Positions 17,251 to 26,000 of a DNA stretch of 64,000 nt are shown here, piece after piece; within the stretch, counting starts at the first letter, position 1; the number at the start of each line of letters is the position of its first letter. The position numbers and the translations under genes are program-made. Origin of the DNA: Polaromonas sp. YR568 (GTDB lineage: Bacteria; Pseudomonadota; Gammaproteobacteria; Burkholderiales; Burkholderiaceae_C); the NCBI RefSeq assembly GCF_900116715.1, contig NZ_FPBM01000005.1:248001-312000 (forward strand). Direction: 5' to 3'. A model generated the notes under the pieces. It ran no database searches. It was not told where the DNA came from and saw only the letters and a program-made list of their open reading frames with translations.

Positions 17251-18174
17251 TCAGCTTTTATGCTGCCGCGCGAATGTTTTGGCGAGTTCCAGAAAATTGG
17301 TTTCAGTCGGGGACACGCTGTCTTCGCGGCTCACCAGGGTAATGGGCGCCACCAGCCGGGGCTTGGCGTTTCGGATGCGGCAATACACCACGCTGTCGCG
17401 GTGAAAGTCTTTCATCGAAGCGGGAACAACCGAGATGCCGGCGCCCGCCGCGACCAGGCTGATGTTGGTCAGCATGCGCTCGACTTCGGAGGCGATCTTC
17501 GGGGTGAAGCCGGCGTTCTCGCAGGCCTCAAGCAAATCTGAATACATGCCCGGCGCGCCGTGCCTGCGAACCAGGATGAATTGTTCTTCAGCCAACGACT
17601 TCAGCGAGATAACCGGCATCTCGCCTTTTGCGGCGCCCGCCACCAGGGCGTGGCCCACCGGCAGGATGAGCAGCATCTCTTCTTCCAGCAGGGGCAGGAA
17701 CTGCACGCCACGCGGGCGGCTGACAGGTGAGCGCAGCAGCGCGATATTGACCTTGCCGTTTTCAATGCCTTCGGTCAGCTCGGCCGCATTGCCCTCACGG
17801 AGCTCCAGGTGAACGTCCGGATAAGCGTCGCGGTAGGCGCGGATGATGCCGGGGATCAACGGGTGGGCAGCGGCCGAGCTTGTGAAGCCGATGGCGAGCG
17901 CACCTTCAAAACCTTGCGCGGCGCGCGCGGCACGCGCGGAAGCCTGCTCGACACTGCGCAGGATCGCCTGGGCCTCCTGCACAAACACGGCGCCGCCGGC
18001 CGTCAGTGCCGCGCCTTTCGGGTGCCGGCGGAACAACTCAAAACCCAGCTCCTCCTCGAGCAAGCGGATCTGGTGGCTCAGCGGCGGCTGCTGCATGTTC
18101 AGGCGCTCGGCGGCGCGGGTGAAATGCTGCTCCTCGGCCACCATGAGGAAGTAGCGCAGGTGTCTCAGTTCCAT
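17251..18174 (-). CDS. LysR-family transcriptional regulator, divergent from dicarboxylate symporter
   Basis: A 307-residue LTTR with an HTH at about 1-60 (E-E-Q-H-F-T-R-A-A-E-R-L-N-M-Q-Q-P-P-L-S) of the CatM/BenM/CbnR-like type, and an effector domain to the C-terminus. It is transcribed away from the symporter gene that starts at 18364, the classic arrangement for an LTTR and its target. The 189-base spacer between them would hold both promoters; I saw no convincing operator there beyond AT-rich sequence. The likely inducer is a substrate of the symporter. Confidence 0.88.
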   Translation of the reverse strand: MELRHLRYFLMVAEEQHFTRAAERLNMQQPPLSHQIRLLEEELGFELFRRHPKGAALTAGGAVFVQEAQAILRSVEQASARAARAAQGFEGALAIGFTSSAAAHPLIPGIIRAYRDAYPDVHLELREGNAAELTEGIENGKVNIALLRSPVSRPRGVQFLPLLEEEMLLILPVGHALVAGAAKGEMPVISLKSLAEEQFILVRRHGAPGMYSDLLEACENAGFTPKIASEVERMLTNISLVAAGAGISVVPASMKDFHRDSVVYCRIRNAKPRLVAPITLVSREDSVSPTETNFLELAKTFARQHKS

Positions 18175-18363
18175 GGTTTTCTCTCATCTTTTAAAGGTAT
18201 CGAAAGCCTTATAACCGGATTCTACGTATATGGATCAAAAATAAGCACGCTGCCCTCCCCCGTTCACAATGCGGCGTCCATCCGTAGAACCCGCGATGTG
18301 GCGCCGCTGCCAAACACGTACAGTGAAGCCACGCGCCGGGACACCGGGCCGCCCGCCCTATCA

Positions 18364-19653
18364 ATGACCAAAAAGCTGCTTCACAACGCGATCGTGCACA
18401 TGGCATTGGCCATTGCCGCCGGCATGCTGCTGGGCTACTTTTTCCCCTCCATCGCGGCCCAGATGAAGCCGCTCAGCGATGGCTTTTTGCGCCTGATCGG
18501 CATGCTGATCGGAGTGCTGATTTTTTGCCTGGTGGTGTCGGGCATCGCCGGCCTGCAAAACCGGCTGCAAGCCACCCAGGTCGGCGTCAAGGCCATCATC
18601 TACTTCGAGGCCATGACGCTTGTTTCCCTGATGGCCGGCATCGTGGGCGCCTTGCTGCTGCAGCCCGGCAAAGGCTTTGCGCCGGGCTTTGCTTCGGGTG
18701 TTTCCAACGGCGCCGTGCAACCTGCCTTGCAGGTGCCGCCGGCGGAAAGCACGGCCGACTTTCTGCTTGACATCATTCCCTCGACATTTGCCGGCGCCTT
18801 CACCGGCAACAGCAGCCTGCAGGTCTTGTTGCTGGCGCTGCTGACCGGCATCGCGCTGGGGCGCAGCGGCGAGCGCGGCCGCGATTTGCTGGCGCTTATG
18901 GAAGCGGTTCAGCAGGTTTTGCACGGCATGGTGGCCATGGTGCTGAAGCTGGCGCCGCTGGCGGCCCTGGGCGCCGTGGCCTTTGTGATCGGGCGCTACG
19001 GGCTCTCGTCGGTGCTGCCGCTGCTGCAGTTCGTCGCGGCGATCTACCTGGTCAGCATCCTGTTCGTCTGCATTGTGATGGGCCTGGTCGCGCGCGCCGC
19101 CGGCTGCAATATCTTCCGCCTGATTGCCTATGTGAAAGAGGAGCTGCTGCTGGTGGTCTTCACCAGTTCATCGATGGCGGCGCTGCCGGGCCTGGTCGAG
19201 AAGATGGAAAAAATAGGCTGCGCCAAAGCGGTGGTGCGCCTGGTGCTGCCGACCGGCTACAGCTTCAACCTGAGCGGCACCAACATCTACATCGCGATGG
19301 CCGCGCTCTTTCTGGCGCAGGCCTCCCATGTGGAGCTGGGTGTCTGGCAACTGCTCTCGCTGCTGGGCGTCTCTTTGCTGACCTCCAAAAGCGCCACCAG
19401 CGTCGCCGGCTCGGCCTTCGTCGCCCTGGCCGCGACACTGGCGAGCCTGAACATCATTCCAGTGGCGGGGATTGTGCTGTTACTGGGTGTGGAGCGCCTG
19501 ATGAAGTGCCGCTCTCTCACCAATGTGATTGGCAACTGTGTGGCTTGCGTGGTCGTCTGCGCGTGGGAGAAATCTCTCGACCGCCGCGCCATGCATCAAG
19601 CCCTGTCGGGCAAAGCGGTCCCACCCGCGCCTTCTGCCGCCGACCAGAGCTGA
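18364..19653 (+). CDS. Dicarboxylate/amino acid:cation symporter (DAACS/SDF family, DctA-like)
   Basis: A 429-residue membrane protein from the ATG at 18364, where homology begins (M-T-K-K-L-L-H-N); no strong ribosome site is seen. Family signatures are the serine-rich hairpin V-F-T-S-S-S-M-A-A-L-P-G-L, the substrate segment PTGYSFNLSGTNIY, and L-L-T-S-K-S-A-T-S-V-A-G-S-A-F in HP2. DctA-type proteins import C4-dicarboxylates with Na+ or H+ into the cytoplasm. N-L-S-G-T-N replaces the N-L-D-G-T-S seen in DctA, so the substrate may differ. Its last 58 bases overlap the 3' end of the convergent glycosyltransferase gene. Confidence 0.88.
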   Translation: MTKKLLHNAIVHMALAIAAGMLLGYFFPSIAAQMKPLSDGFLRLIGMLIGVLIFCLVVSGIAGLQNRLQATQVGVKAIIYFEAMTLVSLMAGIVGALLLQPGKGFAPGFASGVSNGAVQPALQVPPAESTADFLLDIIPSTFAGAFTGNSSLQVLLLALLTGIALGRSGERGRDLLALMEAVQQVLHGMVAMVLKLAPLAALGAVAFVIGRYGLSSVLPLLQFVAAIYLVSILFVCIVMGLVARAAGCNIFRLIAYVKEELLLVVFTSSSMAALPGLVEKMEKIGCAKAVVRLVLPTGYSFNLSGTNIYIAMAALFLAQASHVELGVWQLLSLLGVSLLTSKSATSVAGSAFVALAATLASLNIIPVAGIVLLLGVERLMKCRSLTNVIGNCVACVVVCAWEKSLDRRAMHQALSGKAVPPAPSAADQS

Positions 19654-21461
19654 TACAGCCGGTCGCCCAGGCATTCCGCGCGGCCTTCAAACAAGGCGTT
19701 GAGGCATTCGGGCCGCTCCAGTTGCCGGTACAGCTCAGACCGCTCCGCAAAGCTGTCAGCCATGCGAATGGCGGCGGCAATATAGCCCTCCACACTGCCG
19801 GCGACGGTCCAGTCCGGCAGGCCCAGGCGGCGGAACAGGCCTTCGTCGATATGCTCAAACACTTCCGGCCCCGTCTTGCACACGCCGGGCAAGCCGACTG
19901 TGATGGCGTCGGTAATGCCGTTGGTATTGCCGAAGGGAAACGGGCTGAGGAACATGTCGCAGCGGCTGAAGATGGCGAGGTAGTCCGGGTAAGGCTGGTG
20001 CGCGTAGATCTCGGCGTCCGGCAGGTAGCGGCGTATCAGCCGCCGCACCTGCGGATAGATCAGGCCAGTCGCCTGCCCGATCAGGAAGTGAAAGCGTATC
20101 TGCTTGCGTGAGCCCGCGCGTATCTTCTGGCAAGCCAGCAGAAACTTCGGGTTGATCTTCATGGTGGTCGCGGCCACGGCGATGTTGACGACGGGCTGGT
20201 CCAGCCGCTGCGGCCGCGCCAGCGAGACCTCGATAGCCGAAGGGCGGTAAGGCTGCCCGTCTTTGGGCAGGCGCAGCAGGGTTTCGCTGAAGCAGGCCGG
20301 GTCGCCGACAAAGTCGTCTTCCACGCTGATGTAATCAATGCGGTCGGAATGCGTAGTGGCTGGGTGGCCGAGCGCGGCCACCTGCACGGGCGCCAGGCGC
20401 TGGTTGGCGGCGAACATGGTGATGGGAAACATGCCGACGCTGGGCATATAGAACACCGCGGGCCGAAGCGCACCGGCCAGCGCATGCAACTGGCGCAGGC
20501 AGGCGATCATGTCGTTGGGCGCTTCGAAGTCGACGACCTCGTCAAATACCTCCCGCCCCAGCTCGTCGATGTTGCCGGGATAAGCGATGGCCACCAGGTG
20601 AAAGTGCCGGCGTGCAGCCTCCAGGCTTCTGGAGTGCGTGCGGTAGATCGAATGCCCGCCGGAAAACCACTCGAGCAGCACCAGCATCACCGGTTTGTCC
20701 GTGCTGGCTGCGGCCAGAGCGGGCGCCACTCGGCTCAGTCCCAGTGCCTCCAGTTTTTTGCGGACCAGCCGGTTGATGGGGCGCTTGATCTCGTGGCGCG
20801 CGGGCAGGTCGGCGTAGCTGCAATGCATGTAGACGTCGTGCAGTATGCCCAGCGGCAGGATGTCCAGCGTCTCGATTTCTTCAAGATGGGCAGGAAGCCA
20901 CGCCAGCAGCGCCTCGCGCTTGGAATGCGCGGCGGGCGAGCCGAGAAAGCGCGGTGACAGCAAGGCCGTGAAGAGCGCGGCAGCCAGTTTTTTGTTCTGC
21001 CTCCAAAGCAGCTCCGCATCCAGCGGAATCTCCGACTCGGGCGAGTACAGGATGCAGAACTTCACCAGGTTCTGTTCGGTGACATGAAACTCCGACGCGC
21101 CGGGGCCCAGGAAGTTGAGCGACTTCAGGATGTGGTCGCAATTGACAAAAGCGCTGGCGGCAAACAGCGCCGACAGCCAGCGCTGGAAGTTGATCAGCTG
21201 GCCGAAGCCGCCGGGCGTGACATGAAACGTCGGGTCTGAAAACAGGGCCGAGATGGCGCTGGTGATGCGGGTCAGGCCGTGCGCGTCGCGCTCTTCGGCG
21301 CCGATGGCGCCGGCCAACGAGAGCGCAAAGTTGCCGTCCAGGTTGCCGTAGTTGCGGTCTATCAACAGCAGCAGCTTGACCAGCTCGCGGGCCGCTGGCT
21401 CCTGCTGCCTGGAGTAGCACAGGTATTCGAAGTTCTCGAGCGAAAAGACATCATCTGTCAT
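19596..21461 (-). CDS. HMW1C-like cytoplasmic N-glycosyltransferase
   Basis: A 621-residue protein closely resembling Haemophilus HMW1C and Actinobacillus NGT (about 620-650 residues) along its length. These GT41-family enzymes attach hexoses to Asn in N-x-S/T sequons of exported adhesins before secretion. Matching blocks include ILHDVYMHCSY (206-216), GGHSIYRTHS (268-277), AVFYMPSVGM (335-344), ALGHPATTHS (363-372), ATTMKINPKF (431-440) and PFPFGNTNGITD (507-518), covering the known donor-site Lys, Asn and Asp positions. It has no signal peptide. It is the last gene of the TPS2 operon, 66 bases after the exported lyase. TpsA1 and TpsA2 are the obvious acceptors. Confidence 0.93.
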   Translation of the reverse strand: MTDDVFSLENFEYLCYSRQQEPAARELVKLLLLIDRNYGNLDGNFALSLAGAIGAEERDAHGLTRITSAISALFSDPTFHVTPGGFGQLINFQRWLSALFAASAFVNCDHILKSLNFLGPGASEFHVTEQNLVKFCILYSPESEIPLDAELLWRQNKKLAAALFTALLSPRFLGSPAAHSKREALLAWLPAHLEEIETLDILPLGILHDVYMHCSYADLPARHEIKRPINRLVRKKLEALGLSRVAPALAAASTDKPVMLVLLEWFSGGHSIYRTHSRSLEAARRHFHLVAIAYPGNIDELGREVFDEVVDFEAPNDMIACLRQLHALAGALRPAVFYMPSVGMFPITMFAANQRLAPVQVAALGHPATTHSDRIDYISVEDDFVGDPACFSETLLRLPKDGQPYRPSAIEVSLARPQRLDQPVVNIAVAATTMKINPKFLLACQKIRAGSRKQIRFHFLIGQATGLIYPQVRRLIRRYLPDAEIYAHQPYPDYLAIFSRCDMFLSPFPFGNTNGITDAITVGLPGVCKTGPEVFEHIDEGLFRRLGLPDWTVAGSVEGYIAAAIRMADSFAERSELYRQLERPECLNALFEGRAECLGDRLYQLWSAAEGAGGTALPDRA

Positions 21462-21527
21462 AGATAACCCGCCGGCGGCGCAAAGCTTGTGGCCGCAGGC
21501 GCCAGTATCGCCGCTGCGGCCCTGCCT

Positions 21528-23099
21528 TTATTGACCCAGCTTCGAGAAGGTGCGGTTCAGGTTGTCCTGCGCGCGTGCCAATTTGTCCTGCTGCGCCTTG
21601 AGCCATGCCGAGTCCTGGTCCAGCTTTGCCTTCTCGGCCGCCAGCATCCTGACGGTTTCCGCGCGCTGCGGGCCGCCCAGGCCTTTGCTCGACGCCAGCA
21701 TGTTTTGCGCCGTCAGCGACTTCTGGAAGCGCTCTTGCGTCAGCGGGAAATCCGTCTTCGCGAAGTTGAAGGTCTTGACCGCGTCGGTATACAGCTGCTT
21801 GACGATATCAAAGGGAATGTCGGCAGGCTTGAGCTTGTTGGCACGCCCGTAGCTGACCAGGTCCGACGCGAAATGGTGGCCGACGCGGAAGGGCACATCG
21901 GAGTCACGCTGCAGGATGTCGGCCAGCTCGGTGGTGGTGGAATAGTCGGCATCGACTTCCTGCAAGGCACGGTTCTTGTCGATGATGAGGTTGTTCATCA
22001 GGTCGGCCAGTTTCTCAAATGCGCTGGTGGTCAGGTCCAGTGTTTTTTCCACCTGGTCGCGTTTGTAGTCGGGCATGCCGGGCGTGACGTTGTGCGCCTC
22101 CAGCTGGTAGGTGAAAGCGCTGCCCACCACTTCACTGGCCTGCAGGCGCAACACATTGAGGGCATAGGGATTGCGCTTTTGCGGCATGATGCTGCTCGTG
22201 CCGGTCAGGCGGCCTTCCTGGATCATGATCCAGGGGGCGGTCTGGTGGTACTGGGTATGGATGTCCTGCACCAGCACGCCCATCATCAGCGCCGCGTTGC
22301 TGCACAGGCCGACCAGTTCCACCCCCTGGTCGAGCGCGCCGAGCTGGGCCGCGTCGTAGGAGTTTTCCACCGGGCCGTCAAAACCCAGCAACTCCGCAAG
22401 GCGCTGGCGGTTGACCGGGAAGCTCGAGGTGCCGAGTGCAGCGGCCCCCAACGGGCTCATGTTGAGACGCGCATACGCCTCCTTCAGGCGTGTGCTGTCG
22501 CGGCCGAACACCGAAGCGAAAGCCAGCAGGTAGTGCGCATAGGTGGTCGGCTGGGCCTGCACGCCGTTGGTGTAGGCGGGCACGATGGTGTCCAGGTTCT
22601 TTTCTGCCACTTCCAGCAGTTGCGCCTTGGACTGGATCATGGCCTCCATCAGCGCCAGGGTGCGCTCGCGCTGCATCAGGCGGCGCGTGGTGGACAAAAT
22701 GTCTTGCCGGCTGCGGCCGGAATGCATGCGCGAGCCGTCTGGTCCCGCGAGCGCGAGGATCAGCGGTTCATATTGCAGATAGTCACCCGGGCGTTTGGCG
22801 CCGGGCTGGTTGCCGTTCTTGATCACCTGGTCGACGGCCAGTGCAATCTTCTTGCCGAGATCGGGCGGAACAATTTTGGTCTCGACCACCATCACGGTCG
22901 AAGCCTTGTTCATCTCGCCGAGAAAGTAAAAGTTGTCGTGGTCGGATTTGCCGCCCTTCTTGTCGGCGGCCAAAGCCGCGACGGACAGCGATGCCAGCAG
23001 CAGCGGAACAAGGGCCAGCCTGCCGAGGCTGCGCGGCAGCAGGGACAGGGTGAAAGCCGGGGTGAAAGCCGAGGCGAATGGGGACTCAGTTGGTTTCAT
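21528..23099 (-). CDS. Exported argininosuccinate-lyase-like protein (fumarase/aspartase superfamily)
   Basis: A 523-residue protein from the ATG at 23099 (or 23102), overlapping the tpsA2 stop by 14 bases; the frame open to 23231 is tpsA2 shadow. A signal peptide (R-S-L-G-R-L-A-L-V-P-L-L..., AALA, cleavage near 45) is unusual because relatives are cytosolic. Lyase blocks are S-R-M-H-S-G-R-S-R-Q-D (123-133), S-P-L-G-A-A-A-L (215-222) and the signature GTSSIMPQKRNP (300-311). At the usual catalytic Y-T-H of argininosuccinate lyases this protein has Y-T-N (N178). The C-terminal 70 residues form a Gln/Lys-rich helix. The likely site is the periplasm; substrate is unknown, and it may be a lyase acting on something else or a non-catalytic relative. 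Confidence 0.82.
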   Translation of the reverse strand: MKPTESPFASAFTPAFTLSLLPRSLGRLALVPLLLASLSVAALAADKKGGKSDHDNFYFLGEMNKASTVMVVETKIVPPDLGKKIALAVDQVIKNGNQPGAKRPGDYLQYEPLILALAGPDGSRMHSGRSRQDILSTTRRLMQRERTLALMEAMIQSKAQLLEVAEKNLDTIVPAYTNGVQAQPTTYAHYLLAFASVFGRDSTRLKEAYARLNMSPLGAAALGTSSFPVNRQRLAELLGFDGPVENSYDAAQLGALDQGVELVGLCSNAALMMGVLVQDIHTQYHQTAPWIMIQEGRLTGTSSIMPQKRNPYALNVLRLQASEVVGSAFTYQLEAHNVTPGMPDYKRDQVEKTLDLTTSAFEKLADLMNNLIIDKNRALQEVDADYSTTTELADILQRDSDVPFRVGHHFASDLVSYGRANKLKPADIPFDIVKQLYTDAVKTFNFAKTDFPLTQERFQKSLTAQNMLASSKGLGGPQRAETVRMLAAEKAKLDQDSAWLKAQQDKLARAQDNLNRTFSKLGQ

Positions 23100-26000
23100 C
23101 ATCTTTGCCTGTGGTGGATGGGTTGGAACTGGGAATGCCGGGTGTGCCGGTGCGCTGGTTGGGCGAGACGACGGAAATGCTGAGCTTGCTCGTGCCGTCG
23201 CCGAATGGCGCGAAGGCGGCATCATCGGCAAAAGGCGCCATCCAGTCGCCGCCGGCCATGTCTGATTGCAGCGCGCTGGTGGCGGCTGCCGTGTCGGCGC
23301 TGGTCAGGCTGTTGCTCATCCTGCCACCCACATTGCGCAGCACCGCGCCGGAGCCGGTGGCGGCAATCGTTGTGACGTCCGAGGACTGGCTGAAGGCCTG
23401 CCCGTTGGGCGCGCTGGCCGTGATGAACAGGAGGCCGTTTTCGACCTGCAGCTTGTTGGTGCCGCCGTCTATGCGCATGCCGTAGCTGCCGCCCGATGCG
23501 GAAATAAACAAGCTGCCAGATCCGGCGGTGCTGACACTGTTGAAGGCATTGGCGCTGCTGCCGACGATGGACAGGCCCTCGCCGGAACCGGCCGTGGTGG
23601 CCCGTATGTCGATGTCACCGGTGGCCGAGCTGATGTTAACGCCGTTGCCCGGGCCGGAGGCCGCGCTGCGCAGCAGGATCGCAGGCGCTGTAGACGCCGC
23701 GCTGCTGTTGCCCGTGAGCGAAAGCTTGCCCGAGACGGTGGAGATGACCGCGGAACTGGTTGCCGTGGAAGGGTAGACCGTGATGCCGCTGCCGTAAGTG
23801 GAACTTCCGGTGAGGCTGACCGAGCCGCTTCCGGTAGCGCGAATGATGTTGTTGCCGGTCAGCACGCCCAGCCCGTCACCGTAGACACTGCTGCCGGTGA
23901 TAGCGAGCGCGCCGTTCTCGACGCTGACCAGGGCCTTGCCGCCGCCGTAGATGCTGACACCGTTGCCCTGGTCGGCGGCATTGCCGACCAGCGTAACGTT
24001 GCCTGCGCCGGTGGTCTGTATGCGGTTGGCGACGTTCTGGATGGCGATGCCGTGGTCGAGCTCGCCGACATTCGGCGAATGGAAGTTGCCGATCAGCGTG
24101 ATGTTGCCGCCCTGCGAAGCAATGTTGTTGACCGAGTTGGTGCTGGTGGCGCTGCCGCCCATCGCAATCGCGTCGGAGGTGCCTATGGAGTCACCCTTGA
24201 AGGTGATGTCGCCGCTCACGGTGGTGACGTTGACGCCGCTCGAGTTGCCGGTGGAATTCAGGAAGATGCCGTAACCGCCGAAGCTGCTGGTGCTGTTGCC
24301 GTTGACGGCAATAGCGCCGCTGCCGGTGCTGATGTTGATGGCCGCGTTGGCGCCGGACGGCGCGATGTCAACGCCGCGCCCTGAAAAGCTGGTGCCGTCC
24401 AGCGTCAACGCACCCGACTGCGTGCTCAGGTTGATGCTGGCGAAGGCGCCGCTCGCGTCCAGCGAGACGGCCTTGAACGAGCCTGTGGTGGGATTGACCA
24501 CGGTATTGTTGGCCAGCAGCTTGAGCGCGCCGGCCGTGCTGCTGATGTTGATCTTCGAGGCAGTGGCCGCGCTGGCGCCGCTGCCCGAACTCAGCAGCCC
24601 AAGCGCCGGCGTCGAGCCGCCCGAGGTGTTGCCGGCCACCGTGATGTTGCCATCCGAGAAGATGCTGATGGACGAGCCGGCGCCCGTCGAGTTGAGCACC
24701 GTACCGTAGCTGCCGGTGCTGCTGCCACCCAGGGTGATGGCGCCGCCCGCGGTGGCATTCACCACCACGGCGCCGTTGCCGGATGCCGCCAGGTAGAGGC
24801 CGCGGCCCGAGCCGGCAAAACCGTTGGCATTGGCCTGGATGGTCAGGTTGCCGCTGCCGACGCTGAGTGTTTGCGTGGAGGTAGCGGCTGTCGAGCAGAT
24901 CAGCACGCCGAAGCCCGAGGTGGCGTTGCCGCGTATCGTCAGGTTGCCGGTGCCGCTGGCGGCCATGGTGTTGTTGGTGCTGAAGACGCGCGTGCCGTTG
25001 CCGCTGCCCAGGTTGGTGCTGTCCACCGTGATGGAGCCGGCGCCGCTGGTCAGCACACTGCTTCCGCTGGTGAGCACGAAGGCGTCACCGGTGGCACTGG
25101 CGCTGGCGACGTTGGCCACGATGGAGATATTGCCGCCGCCGGCGTTGAGCGTGGAGGCGCTGGCAATCTGCACCGCGCTGCTGTTGGAGTTCACCGAGCT
25201 GGCGGCCACTGCGCCGCGTATGGTGATGTCGCCGCCGCTCGTGCTCAGCGTGGAGCCGCTGATGGTCACACCGGCGGTGCTGTTCAAAATGGTGCTGGCA
25301 GAGCCGACCAGCGGGTCGACGCCGCCTATGGTGATGGAGCCGCCGTTGGTGGTGATACTGCTGCCTGTAATGCTCACCGAGCCGTTTCCGCTGTTGTTGT
25401 AGTTGGAGAACAGCGAGACGTTGAGGGTCTTACCGGTGCCGTTGGAAATGGTGCGACCGTTCATCACGATGTTGCGATGCGCCTGAAGGGTCAGGGAGGC
25501 GTTGCCCACACCCTTCACGTTGTCCAGCACGTTGATGTCGCCCGAGGTACCACCGAAGTTGTTGGTGGTCTGCACGATCACATTGGCGCCTTCGGACAGC
25601 GAGGCATTGAGCACGGCCGAACTCAGGTTGGAACTGGCCGCACCGCTGGAGGTAAACGGGGAGCTCCCGGTCGCGCCTACGCTTGCCGTGCTGGTGATGT
25701 TGATGTTGAAGGGGTCGATCAGCCAGGTGCCGCCCTTGCCGGAGGCCGCGCTCAGGTCCACCGAGCCCGTCGCGTCCAGGTAGTGGCCCGAGGTCTCGAC
25801 CAGGCCGCCGCTGCCGGTCTGCCCACCGCCCAGCACGGTGATGCCGCCGTGAAAGCGCGTGCTGTCGGTAGACCACAGGATGACTTTGCCGCCGTTGCCG
25901 CTGTTGATGGCATCGGCATGGATACGGGCGTCTTCGCCCATGTAAGTCGCAACAGCCTGGCGTTCTGTGCCGGTGCCCTGGTAGTTGCCGCCGACCAGCA

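Noticed and set aside
17809..18363. N-terminal extension of the symporter frame into the divergent LysR gene
   Set aside because: The first 185 codons are antisense to the LysR gene and lack homology; the transporter family begins at the ATG at 18364.
23100..23231. N-terminal extension of the lyase frame within tpsA2
   Set aside because: It reads Ser/Pro/Ala-rich shadow of tpsA2; a signal peptide begins after the ATG at 23099.
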